Below, piece after piece: positions 17,840 to 26,294 of a stretch of DNA of 34,154 nt. The stretch comes from Paracoccaceae bacterium (lineage in GTDB: Bacteria > Pseudomonadota > Alphaproteobacteria > Rhodobacterales > Rhodobacteraceae), in assembly GCA_011389955.1 (NCBI GenBank), contig JAABTI010000004.1:1-34154 (forward strand), written 5' to 3'. The notes below the pieces were generated by a model. It ran no database searches. It had not been told where the DNA came from and saw only the letters and a program-made list of their open reading frames with translations. The position numbers were made by a program, and so were the translations under genes. Positions within the stretch are counted from its first letter, which is position 1; every line of letters begins with the position of its first letter.

Positions 17840-17920
17840 CGCGACCAGGTCGCGCCGCGGCTGATGTGACGCGGAGCCTCTGGGGGCGCCGCCCCCCGGA
17901 CCGGTTGGCCATTTTCGGCC
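17840..17920. repeat. Cluster of three short inverted repeats downstream of the DUF2125 gene
   Basis: GCGACC-A-GGTCGC (17840-17852), GGGGGC-GCC-GCCCCC (17882-17896) and GGCC-ATTTTC-GGCC (about 17907-17920) in the gap before pmbA. Confidence 0.45.
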
Positions 17921-18003
17921 GTGGGAACCTTGAGGTGGTGCGCTTGCAAGGCGGTGTGATGCGGGCTACCTGCCTTGGGTGCTATAGTGAAAGGCCCAAG
18001 CCC

Positions 18004-19350
18004 ATGACCGATACACCTGAAGCCCTGACGCAGGCCCTGCTGGAGGCGGCGAACCGGGCCGGCGCGGATGCCGCCGACGCCATGGCGGTGCGCGACACCT
18101 CGCTGAGTATCGATGTGCGTGGCGGCGTCCTGGAGCAGGCCGAGCGCGCCGAAAGCACCGATATCGGGTTGCGGGTGATGCTGGGCCGGCGGCAGGCATG
18201 CGTCTCGGCGTCCGACACGCGCGCCGAGACGATGGAGGCGATGGCCGCCCGCGCCGTGGCGATGGCCCGGGAAGCCCCCGAAGACCCGACCGTGGGCCTG
18301 GCCGAGCCGGGGCAACTGGTGCAGGAATGGGATATCGAGGCGCTGGAGCTGAGCGATGCAGCGGCGGAGCCGGGGCCGGAGATGCTGGAAGAAGATGCGC
18401 GGCGCGCCGAGGCGGCAGCGTTGGGCGTGGAAGGTGTAAGCCAGGTTCAATCGGCCAGCGCGGGCTATGGGCGCAGGTATGTTCACCTGGCGGCGAGCAA
18501 CGGGTTTTCGGGCGGTTACGGGCGCACCGATCGTGCGCTGAACTGCGTGGCGATCGCCGGCACCGGCACCGGCATGGAGCGTGACCACGACGCGGACATG
18601 CGCATTTTCCAGGCCGATCTGCGCACGGCCGAAGATATCGGCCGCAGCGCGGGCGAGCGGGCGGTTGCGCGAATGTCGCCGCGGCGACCGCGCACCGGGG
18701 CGTTTCCGGTTTTGTATGACGAGCGGGTGGCGGCAAGCCTGATCGGGCATCTTCTGGCCGCCGTCAACGGCACCGCGATTGCGCGCGGGGCGTCGTGGCT
18801 GCGCGATGCGCAGGGGCAGGCGGTGTTGCCGGAGGCGCTGTCGCTGATCGAGGATCCGCACCGGCCGCGCGTGGCCGGGTCGCGCCCGTTCGATGCCGAG
18901 GGCCTGCCGACACGGCGGCGCGCGATCGTGGAGAACGGGGTGCTGACCGGCTGGACCCTGGACCTGGCGACGGCACGCAAGCTGAATCTGCAATCGACGG
19001 GCAACGCGGCGCGGGGAGCCGCGGCGCCGCCGTCGCCGTCGAACTGGAACGTGGCGCTGACGCAAGGCGGTCAGAGCCGCGAGGATTTGCTGCGCGAGAT
19101 GGGCACCGGCCTGTTGGTGACGTCGATGATCGGCAGCACGATCAACCCCAATACCGGCGATTATTCGCGCGGCGCCAGCGGGTTCTGGGTGGAAGGCGGC
19201 GAGATCGCCTATCCCGTCAACGAATGCACCATCGCGGGCAACCTGCGCGAGATGTTGATGCGGGTGACGCCGGCCAACGATGCGCGGACGCACCTGTCGC
19301 GGGTGGTTCCGTCGCTATTGGTCGAGGGGATGACCCTTGCCGGGGAGTGA
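18004..19350 (+). CDS. pmbA: TldE/PmbA-type metallopeptidase (TldD/PmbA family)
   Basis: MTDTPEALTQALLEAANRAGADAADAMAVRDTSLSIDVRGGVLEQAERAESTDIGLRVMLGRRQACVSASDTR...LLVTSMIGSTINPNTGDYSRGASGFWVEGGEIAYPVNECTIAGNLREML. Confidence 0.9.
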   Translation: MTDTPEALTQALLEAANRAGADAADAMAVRDTSLSIDVRGGVLEQAERAESTDIGLRVMLGRRQACVSASDTRAETMEAMAARAVAMAREAPEDPTVGLAEPGQLVQEWDIEALELSDAAAEPGPEMLEEDARRAEAAALGVEGVSQVQSASAGYGRRYVHLAASNGFSGGYGRTDRALNCVAIAGTGTGMERDHDADMRIFQADLRTAEDIGRSAGERAVARMSPRRPRTGAFPVLYDERVAASLIGHLLAAVNGTAIARGASWLRDAQGQAVLPEALSLIEDPHRPRVAGSRPFDAEGLPTRRRAIVENGVLTGWTLDLATARKLNLQSTGNAARGAAAPPSPSNWNVALTQGGQSREDLLREMGTGLLVTSMIGSTINPNTGDYSRGASGFWVEGGEIAYPVNECTIAGNLREMLMRVTPANDARTHLSRVVPSLLVEGMTLAGE

Positions 19351-20146
19351 TGACGACCTCGATCTGCTGATCGGTGCGGCGCATGCGGCTGCGGAAATCG
19401 CCACGCGCTATGTGGGCGGGGCCCTGGACATCGTGGACAAACCCGGCGGTGCGGGGCCTGTGACCGCGGCCGACCTGGCGGTGAACGCGGTTCTGGAAGA
19501 GCGGTTGCGCGGGGCGCGGCCCGGCTATGGCTGGCTGTCGGAGGAGAGCCCGGACGATGCCGATCGCCTGACACGGGAGGCGGGTTTCATCATCGATCCG
19601 ATCGATGGCACGCGCAGCTTCATCGAGGGCTCGGACGCCTGGGCGCATTCCCTGGCAGTTGTGCGGGGCGGCGAGGTAACTGCGGCTGTCGTGTTCTTGC
19701 CGCTCAAGGACAGGATGTACACGGCACGGACGGGGGGCGGTGCGGCGCTGAATGGGCAGGCAATACGCCGGTCCGGGCGTGCGGACCTGGAGGGGGCGAC
19801 GGTGCTTGCGGCGCGCCCGGCCTTCGACGCCCAGCACTGGCGCGGGATCGGGGCGCCGCGGGTGACACGGCACCACAGGCCATCGTTGGCTTATCGTTTG
19901 TCGTTGGTGGCCGAGGGCCGGTTCGATGCCATGCTGACCTTGCGTGACAGTTGGGAATGGGACATCGCCGCCGGCGCGCTGATCCTGTCAGAGGCGGGCG
20001 CGGTCGTGACCGACAGGGCGGGCGCGCCACTGGTCTTCAACAAGGTATGGCCGCAGGCGCGCGGGGTGCTGGCGGGAACACCGTCGGTTCATGCCGCGCT
20101 GCTTGCCGGTTTGCGCCCCGACGATGCGGATGCGGACGAAACCTGA
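19337..20146 (+). CDS. Inositol monophosphatase / 3'(2'),5'-bisphosphate nucleotidase family (CysQ-like)
   Basis: PVTAADLAVNAVLEERLR...GWLSEESPDD...GFIIDPIDGTRSFIEGSDAWAHSLAV (DPIDGT metal-binding motif)...WEWDIAAGALILSEAGAVVTDRAG. Confidence 0.9.
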   Translation: MPGSDDDLDLLIGAAHAAAEIATRYVGGALDIVDKPGGAGPVTAADLAVNAVLEERLRGARPGYGWLSEESPDDADRLTREAGFIIDPIDGTRSFIEGSDAWAHSLAVVRGGEVTAAVVFLPLKDRMYTARTGGGAALNGQAIRRSGRADLEGATVLAARPAFDAQHWRGIGAPRVTRHHRPSLAYRLSLVAEGRFDAMLTLRDSWEWDIAAGALILSEAGAVVTDRAGAPLVFNKVWPQARGVLAGTPSVHAALLAGLRPDDADADET

Positions 20147-20228
20147 GCATCGGCGCACGCGCCATTCACGGTTGGCGTTGCGCCCGTAACCGGCGAAACG
20201 CGGACGTGCCGACGGTCAGCATGTGCTT

Positions 20229-20290
20229 TCCTTTGGTTCACAATCGCGCTCTGGCGCATTAGGTTGAGCCCGGCGAGACAAACCAAAGGA
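20229..20290 (+). promoter_or_regulatory. Long-range inverted repeat TCCTTTGGTT...AACCAAAGGA in the DUF4170 leader, right arm overlapping the Shine-Dalgarno
   Basis: 20229-20238 tcctttggtt and 20281-20290 aaccaaagga are perfect reverse complements. The right arm contains AAAGGA, 8 nt upstream of ATG 20299. A nested GCGC-TCTG-GCGC hairpin lies at 20246-20257. Confidence 0.45.
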
Positions 20291-20298
20291 TAAGACCC

Positions 20299-20541
20299 AT
20301 GACACAGCGCCTGCACCTGGTTTTTGGCGGTGAACTGGTGGACCCGTCCTCCAACACGTTCAAGAACGTGGATGATATCCATGTCGTCGGTATCTTTCCC
20401 GATTACGAAAGCGCGCATGCCGCGTGGAAGGCCGAGGCACAACGCACCGTGGACAATGCCCACATGCGGTATTTCATCGCCCATCTTCACCGGCTGCGCG
20501 ACGAGGAGACAGAGGCTTCGCCGACCGAGGAACTGGGCTGA
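20299..20541 (+). CDS. DUF4170 domain-containing protein
   Basis: MTQRLHLVFGGELVDPSSNTFKNVDDIHVVGIFPDYESAHAAWKAEAQRTVDNAHMRYFIAHLHRLRDEE; small conserved alphaproteobacterial protein. Confidence 0.82.
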   Translation: MTQRLHLVFGGELVDPSSNTFKNVDDIHVVGIFPDYESAHAAWKAEAQRTVDNAHMRYFIAHLHRLRDEETEASPTEELG

Positions 20542-20547
20542 CGGGCG

Positions 20548-21774
20548 ATGGTTCTGCGCCTGCTGGGGCTACCGGCCTACATGGCGATGGCGCATGGCGC
20601 CGCGCCCGTCGAGACGCGCGAGGCGCCTCAACGCCCCGAAGGCGAACTTGTCTGGGGCCATGCCGGCAGCTCGGGGCGGATTCTGGCGCTGTGTGACTTG
20701 GCCGAGCGACTGGCGATGCAGCGCCCCGGCCTGCGCATGTTGTTGACGATAGGGCAGGCCGAGCAGAGCCTGCCCGATCTGCCGGAGCGTGTGATCTTGC
20801 AGACGGTGCCACCCGAATCGCTACCGGCCGTCGAGGCGTTCCTGGAGCATTGGCACCCCGATCTGTGCATCTGGACGGTTGGAAATCTGCGTCCGGCATT
20901 GATCGAGTGCAGCGCCGAGGCGGGCATTCCTCTGTTCCTGGTCGATGCGGGCGAGACCGGATTCGAGGGTGTGCGCGGGCGTCCCTGGCCCGACCCCGTG
21001 CGCGCGGTGCTGCGCCGTTTCGACTGCATCATGGCCGCGTCCGGCCCCGCGTCGCGCCGGTTGATCCGCCTTGGCGTGCCGGCCGAGCGGATCAGCGTCA
21101 ACGGCACCATGCAGAGCGGGACCAGCGCCATTCAGTGCAACGAAGAGGATCGTGAGGCGCTGGAGGCGGCGATAGGCGGACGACCGACATGGTTGGCGGC
21201 ACTGGTGCAGCGGGGCGAGTTGGCTGCGATCACGGAGGCGCATCGCGCCGCGTTGAGATCGGCGCATCGGCGCCTGCTGATCCTGGCGCCGGATGATCCC
21301 GGTGAAGGCGAGGAAATGGCGCACAGTTTGCGCGCGCAAGGATGGCGCGTTGCACGCCGGTCGGTGGGCGAGATGCCGCAGGAGACGACGCAGATACTGC
21401 TGGCGGATACGGGGGGGCATGACCTGGGCCTGTGGTATCGGTTGGCACCGGTCACCCTGATGGGCAGTTCGCTGGAGCCCGGCCATGGCGGACGTGACCC
21501 GTTCGGGCCTGCGGCGCTGGGCTCGGCCATTCTCCACGGGCCGAACGTGACGCACTATCGCCCGGCCTATGCGCGGTTTTCCGAGGCGGGCGCGGCGCGC
21601 GTGGTCAGGGATGCGGAGACACTGGCGGCCGCGTTGACCCATCTGACCGCGCCGGACCAGGCCGCCGTCATGGCCCATGCGGCGTGGGAGGTGGCCACGG
21701 ACGGGGCCGAAGTGACAAACAAGGTGATCGACATGGCGCAGGACGCGCTGGATTTGCGCGGGGGTGGCGTGTGA
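20548..21774 (+). CDS. Divergent 3-deoxy-D-manno-octulosonic acid (Kdo) transferase-like glycosyltransferase
   Basis: [51 protein letters not shown]...[32 protein letters not shown]...[65 protein letters not shown]; collinear with the WaaA/KdtA family. TGATG-type coupling with lpxK. Confidence 0.78.
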   Translation: MVLRLLGLPAYMAMAHGAAPVETREAPQRPEGELVWGHAGSSGRILALCDLAERLAMQRPGLRMLLTIGQAEQSLPDLPERVILQTVPPESLPAVEAFLEHWHPDLCIWTVGNLRPALIECSAEAGIPLFLVDAGETGFEGVRGRPWPDPVRAVLRRFDCIMAASGPASRRLIRLGVPAERISVNGTMQSGTSAIQCNEEDREALEAAIGGRPTWLAALVQRGELAAITEAHRAALRSAHRRLLILAPDDPGEGEEMAHSLRAQGWRVARRSVGEMPQETTQILLADTGGHDLGLWYRLAPVTLMGSSLEPGHGGRDPFGPAALGSAILHGPNVTHYRPAYARFSEAGAARVVRDAETLAAALTHLTAPDQAAVMAHAAWEVATDGAEVTNKVIDMAQDALDLRGGGV

Positions 21775-22769
21775 TGCGGGCGCCCGGGTTCTGGTACACG
21801 CCGCCGCGGCGGCCGGCGTGGCAGGCGCGGCTGCTGGCGCCGCTGGGGGCGCTCTACGGTTGGGCGACGGCGCGACGCGTGTCGCGGGGACAGGGCGCGC
21901 GCGTGGGTGTGCCGGTGATCTGTGTCGGCAACCTGAACGCGGGCGGCACCGGCAAGACGCCGACGGTGATCGCCCTGCTGGAGATGCTGCGCACCCGTCA
22001 CGTCGATGCGCATGTCGTGTCGCGCGGGCACGGCGGGCGGTTGACCGGCCCGGTCGAGGTGAACCCCGCCCGCCATACCGCCGCGCAGGTGGGCGACGAG
22101 CCGCTGTTGCTGGCCGCGTTCGGGCGGGTGTGGGTGGCGCGGGATCGCGCCGCGGGCGCGGCGCAGGCGGTGCGCGCCGGGGCGCAGGTGATCGTGATGG
22201 ATGACGGGTTCCAGAACCCGGACCTCGAGAAGGATCTGTCGATCATGGTGGTGGACGCGGCCAAAGGGTTCGGCAACGGCCGGTGCCTGCCCGCGGGACC
22301 GCTGCGCGAGCCGGTGGCGGCGGGGCTGGCACGGGCGGACATGGTGTTGTCGATCGGTCCGGGTGAGGCGCAGGACCGGTTCACGCGCGACTGGGGCGAC
22401 GCGTTGGCGGCCGTCCCGCATCATGTCACCGGCGCGCTGGAGCCGTTGCAGACCGGCATGTCCTGGGACGACACGCCGTTCCTGGCCTTTGCCGGGATCG
22501 GTCACCCCGAGAAATTCTTTGCCACGCTGCGCAGCCTGGGGGCGCAACTGATCCGGGCCGAGGCGCTGGACGATCACCAGGCGTTGACGCCCGCCCTGTT
22601 GACGCGGCTGGAGCACGAGGCGCGTTTGCGCGGCGCGCAGCTGGTAACGACGGAGAAGGACGCCGTGCGCCTGCCGCCACGGTTTCGCGCCCAGGTAATC
22701 ACCCTGCCGGTGCGGTTGCGGCTGGACGATGACGCGCCGCTGTCGGCGGCGCTGGATGCGTTGCGCTGA
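21774..22769 (+). CDS. lpxK: Tetraacyldisaccharide 4'-kinase
   Basis: [35 protein letters not shown]...[27 protein letters not shown] (LpxK P-loop)...[42 protein letters not shown]. Confidence 0.95.
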   Translation: MRAPGFWYTPPRRPAWQARLLAPLGALYGWATARRVSRGQGARVGVPVICVGNLNAGGTGKTPTVIALLEMLRTRHVDAHVVSRGHGGRLTGPVEVNPARHTAAQVGDEPLLLAAFGRVWVARDRAAGAAQAVRAGAQVIVMDDGFQNPDLEKDLSIMVVDAAKGFGNGRCLPAGPLREPVAAGLARADMVLSIGPGEAQDRFTRDWGDALAAVPHHVTGALEPLQTGMSWDDTPFLAFAGIGHPEKFFATLRSLGAQLIRAEALDDHQALTPALLTRLEHEARLRGAQLVTTEKDAVRLPPRFRAQVITLPVRLRLDDDAPLSAALDALR

Positions 22770-22787
22770 TACGCGCGGCCGGACTGC

Positions 22788-23909
22788 TCAGGCGCTGTTG
22801 TCCTCGCCCAGCTTGGGCGCGGGGCGGGTGAGCGCCAGGTCGGCCCCGGAGAAGCGGAACGGCGCGCGCACGCCGGGCACACCGTCGAGGTCGATGCGCA
22901 TGCCGCGCGCGATCACCTGCGGATCGGCGAACACCTCGGCCAGGTCATTGATCGGACCGGCGGGAATGCCGTGTTCCTCGCAACCCGACAGCAACTCGGC
23001 CCTGGTGCGCCGCGCGGTTTCGGCCATCAGGTGGGCGATCATCTCGGGGCGGTTTGCCACCCGGTCGGGGTTGCGCAGAAACCTGGGATCTTCGGCCATC
23101 CAGTCCAGCCCGAGCAGGCGGCAGAGCCGCTGATACTGGGCATCGTTGCCGGTGGCGATGATGATGTGCCCGTCGCTGCAATCGAACACCTGGTAGGGCG
23201 TGAGGTTGGGGTGGTAATTACCGGTGCGGCCGGGCGGCGTGCCGGTGGACAGGTAATTGAGCGCCTGATTGGCTGTCACGGACACGGCGACGTCGAGAAG
23301 CGCCATGTCGATATGCTGTCCGTGGCCGGACTGGGCGCGCTGGTGCACGGCGGCCAGGATGGCGGTGGTGGCGTAGACCCCGGTGAAGATGTCGGTGACC
23401 GCCACGCCGGCGCGCTGCGGCTGGCCGTCGGGCTCGCCGGTGATCGACATCAGGCCCGACATGCCCTGGATGATGTAGTCATATCCCGCCCGGTGGGCAT
23501 AGGGGCCATCCTGTCCGAAGCCGGTGATCGAGCAATAGATCAGCCGCGGATTGATCGCGGCGAGGCTATCGTAATCGAGGCCATACTTGGCCAGTCCGCC
23601 CAGCTTGAAGTTCTCGATCAGGATATCGGCATCTGCGACCAGCTCGCGCACTTGCGCCTGCCCCTCGGGGGTGCGGAAATCGACCGTGACGCTGGCCTTG
23701 CCGCGATTGCACGAGTGAAAATAGGCGGCGCTTTCGTCTTCGTCACGCTGCACGAAGGGGGGGCCCCATTGGCGGGTGTCGTCGCCTGCGGGGCTTTCGA
23801 CCTTGATGACCTCGGCACCCAGATCGGCAAGCGTCTGGCCGGCCCACGGGCCGGCCAGGATGCGTGCCAGTTCAATGACCTTGAGCCCGGCGAGTGGTGC
23901 GTTCGTCAT
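22788..23909 (-). CDS. CaiB/BaiF (class III) CoA-transferase family protein
   Basis: MTNAPLAGLKVIELARILAGPWAGQTLADLGAEVIKVESPAGDDTRQWGPPFV...FHSCNRGKASVTVDFRTPEGQAQVRELVADADILIENFKLGGLAKYGLDY...QGMSGLMSITGEPDGQPQRAGVAVTDIFTGVYA. Confidence 0.93.
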   Translation of the reverse strand: MTNAPLAGLKVIELARILAGPWAGQTLADLGAEVIKVESPAGDDTRQWGPPFVQRDEDESAAYFHSCNRGKASVTVDFRTPEGQAQVRELVADADILIENFKLGGLAKYGLDYDSLAAINPRLIYCSITGFGQDGPYAHRAGYDYIIQGMSGLMSITGEPDGQPQRAGVAVTDIFTGVYATTAILAAVHQRAQSGHGQHIDMALLDVAVSVTANQALNYLSTGTPPGRTGNYHPNLTPYQVFDCSDGHIIIATGNDAQYQRLCRLLGLDWMAEDPRFLRNPDRVANRPEMIAHLMAETARRTRAELLSGCEEHGIPAGPINDLAEVFADPQVIARGMRIDLDGVPGVRAPFRFSGADLALTRPAPKLGEDNSA

Positions 23910-24577
23910 TCGTCGGCCAGCTTTTCGTCGATGATGGAGGACAGTTCGTCGTAGGACATGTTCGAGTATTTCTGCCCGTCGATGACAAGGCTCGGGGTCG
24001 AATCGATATCGTCGGCCGCGGCGTTCTGCTGGTACCATGCGACCAGCGTGCGCGCCTTGTCGTTATCGGCGAGGCAGGCGTCGAGGCGTTCATCGTCCAG
24101 CCCGGCGACGCGGCCGATCTTGCGCAGGTTCTCGACGACGGCGGACGGGTCGCCCTCGCCGATCCAGTCGCGCTGTTGCGAATAGAGCAGGTTGGTCACC
24201 CCGAAAAAGCGGTCGGGATCGCAGCGCGCCACCAGCGCGGCCCACAGGCCGAGCCTGTCGAAATAGACGTCACGGTAGATGAAGTGCACCTTGCCGGTAT
24301 CGATATAGTCGGCCTTGAGTTTCTTGAGCGGTCCCAGGTGGAAGGTGGCGCAGTGCGGGCAGGTGTAGGACGCGTATTCCACCACGGTGACCGGCGCGTC
24401 GGCATCGCCCAGTGTCATTTCCACGACGCCGGAGGTGTCAATGTCCGCGGCGGAATCCTGGGCGTTGGCGGCGCCGAGCGGCGGCAGCTTGGGGCTGGTC
24501 TGCTGCTGGATCGCCCACCAGCCGCCGAGTGTGAGGATGCCGGCGCCAAGCGCGACGAGTGCGGTTCTGCGGTTCAT
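23906..24577 (-). CDS. DsbA-family thioredoxin-fold oxidoreductase, exported
   Basis: MNRRTALVALGAGILTLGGWWAIQQQ (signal/anchor)...GDADAPVTVVEYASYTCPHCATFHLGPLKKLK: CPHC active site, DsbA/Com1-like. Confidence 0.92.
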   Translation of the reverse strand: MNRRTALVALGAGILTLGGWWAIQQQTSPKLPPLGAANAQDSAADIDTSGVVEMTLGDADAPVTVVEYASYTCPHCATFHLGPLKKLKADYIDTGKVHFIYRDVYFDRLGLWAALVARCDPDRFFGVTNLLYSQQRDWIGEGDPSAVVENLRKIGRVAGLDDERLDACLADNDKARTLVAWYQQNAAADDIDSTPSLVIDGQKYSNMSYDELSSIIDEKLADE

Positions 24578-24590
24578 GTGATAGCCTTTC

Positions 24591-25106
24591 TCAAGTTCTG
24601 TTCCTGGAGAGCACGTTACGCGCCAGTGTTTCAAGCGCCTGTCGCAGCGCGGTATCGTTGACGTCGCCCGACATCTGCGCCGCGTCGCGGGTTACCGCAG
24701 GGTGCGGGGCGGGCGCAGGATCGGTTTGGTCGCGCCGGCGGGCGTGATCGAAGCTGACCTGCCCATCGTGAAAACCGGTCGGCGCGGTCTGGGTGATCCG
24801 CACGCGCGAGATGGCGTTGTAGCCGTAAACGGCGTTCACCTTTTCGCGCAGCTGTTCCTTCTGCATTTCCAGCATCGGTGCCTGCGGACCGGTGGTCAGG
24901 ACGGTCAGCGTCGCGCCAAAGCCCTGCCGCCCATATTTCACCTCGACCGGGCGGGCGATGGTGGCGATGTCCGGCCCGGCGATTTCCGCCCAGTGGGTCA
25001 ACAGCCGCGTGACCGCGAAACCGCGCGATTCGCCGATCCGGCGGATCTGCCCCTGTAGCAGCGTGGAGGTGCGTTTGAACCCCTTGGATTTCCGGGGGGT
25101 GGTCAT
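24591..25106 (-). CDS. DciA family protein (DUF721), predicted helicase-loading factor
   Basis: MTTPRKSKGFKRTSTLLQGQIRRIGESRGFAVTRLLTHWAEIAGPDIATIARPVEVKYGRQGFGATLTVLTTGPQAPMLEMQKEQLREKVNAVYGYNAISRVRITQTA: DUF721 W-x-x-I-x-G and L-E-M-Q-x-x-x-L-R-x-x-V-N pattern. Confidence 0.85.
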   Translation of the reverse strand: MTTPRKSKGFKRTSTLLQGQIRRIGESRGFAVTRLLTHWAEIAGPDIATIARPVEVKYGRQGFGATLTVLTTGPQAPMLEMQKEQLREKVNAVYGYNAISRVRITQTAPTGFHDGQVSFDHARRRDQTDPAPAPHPAVTRDAAQMSGDVNDTALRQALETLARNVLSRNRT

Positions 25107-25189
25107 TACTTGCATCCCGTTCTTTTGCCCTATTCTAGTGGGCATGAAAACGGTTGCCATTCAATATCAGTGCCCGGGGGACATAAAGT

Positions 25190-26269
25190 TTGCGTGACGA
25201 TGCCGATTTTACCCGGCGAGCGGCGGATCTGCTGGCCTGGTATGACGCCAACGCCCGGGAAATGCCGTGGCGGGTGCCGCCTGCCGACCGTACGGCGGGG
25301 GCGCGGCCCGATCCCTACGCGGTGTGGTTGTCCGAGGTCATGTTGCAACAAACCACCGTGGCGGCGGTGCGCGGGTACTTTCAGCGCTTCATGGCGCGCT
25401 GGCCGGACGTGGCGGCACTGGCCGCGGCCGAGGATGGCGAGGTGATGGCCGAATGGGCCGGGCTGGGTTACTACGCGCGGGCGCGCAACCTGCTGAAATG
25501 CGCGCGTGTGGTGGTGGCCGAACATGACGGGCGGTTTCCCGATACGCGAAGCGCATTGCAGGCGTTGCCGGGGATCGGACCGTATACCGCGGCCGCGATC
25601 GCCGCGATCGCGTTCGACCGGTCCGAGGTGGTGGTGGATGGCAACGTGGAACGGGTGATGGCGCGCCTGCACGATCATCGCGCGCCGTTGCCGCGCGCCA
25701 AGCCGGTGCTGACTGAAATGGCGGCGGCGCTGACCCCCGACGCGCGGCCGGGCGATTACGCGCAGGCGGTTATGGACCTGGGCGCGACGATCTGCACGCC
25801 CAAGAAGCCCGCCTGCGGCATCTGCCCCTGGTGCGCCCCCTGTGCGGCGCGCGCGGCGGGCAGCGCGGCGGACCTGCCGGCCAAGACCCCGAAGAAGGCC
25901 AAGCCGGTGCGTCACGGTCGCGCCTATGTGGCGCGGCGGCGCGATGGCGCCTACCTGCTGGAGCGACGGCCCGAGCGCGGGCTGCTTGGCGGGATGCTGG
26001 GTTGGCCGGGGTCGGAGTGGACCGATGCGCAGCTGCCGCCCGAGGCGCCGCCCGTCGCAGCGCCATGGCGCGCGGTGGCCGGCGAGGCACGGCACACCTT
26101 CACGCATTTCCACCTGCGCCTGCGCATATATGTCGCCGATCTTGCGCTTGACGCGGACCCGGGCACGGGTGTCTTTATTCCGGCGCAGGAGTTCCGGCCC
26201 TCGGACATGCCGACCGTAATGCGCAAGGTATTCGATCTGGCGCGGGACGGGTTCGATGACCCGGAATGA
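25190..26269 (+). CDS. mutY: A/G-specific adenine glycosylase
   Basis: DANAREMPWRVPP...DPYAVWLSEVMLQQTTVAAVRGYFQRFMARWPDVAALAAAEDGEVMAEWAGLGYYARARNL...LPGIGPYTAAAIAAIAFD...CTPKKPACGICPWCAPC (4Fe-4S loop), C-terminal Nudix-like domain. Probable TTG start at 25190. Confidence 0.96.
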   Translation: MRDDADFTRRAADLLAWYDANAREMPWRVPPADRTAGARPDPYAVWLSEVMLQQTTVAAVRGYFQRFMARWPDVAALAAAEDGEVMAEWAGLGYYARARNLLKCARVVVAEHDGRFPDTRSALQALPGIGPYTAAAIAAIAFDRSEVVVDGNVERVMARLHDHRAPLPRAKPVLTEMAAALTPDARPGDYAQAVMDLGATICTPKKPACGICPWCAPCAARAAGSAADLPAKTPKKAKPVRHGRAYVARRRDGAYLLERRPERGLLGGMLGWPGSEWTDAQLPPEAPPVAAPWRAVAGEARHTFTHFHLRLRIYVADLALDADPGTGVFIPAQEFRPSDMPTVMRKVFDLARDGFDDPE

Positions 26270-26294
26270 TGCCTGAGCCGGCCCATTACGGAGC

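Noticed and set aside
17866-18003. N-terminal extension of PmbA to 17866
   Set aside because: The extension reads through the intergenic inverted repeats, and the MTDTPEALTQALLEAANRAG start at 18004 matches the family N-terminus.
17497-19293. 598-aa minus-strand ORF opposite pmbA
   Set aside because: Same antisense GC-skew artefact; the plus-strand PmbA reading is unambiguous.
20821-22616. Two large minus-strand ORFs (285 and 349 aa) opposite the Kdo-transferase-like and lpxK genes
   Set aside because: No recognisable domain and R/Q/H-rich composition; the sense strand encodes recognisable enzymes.
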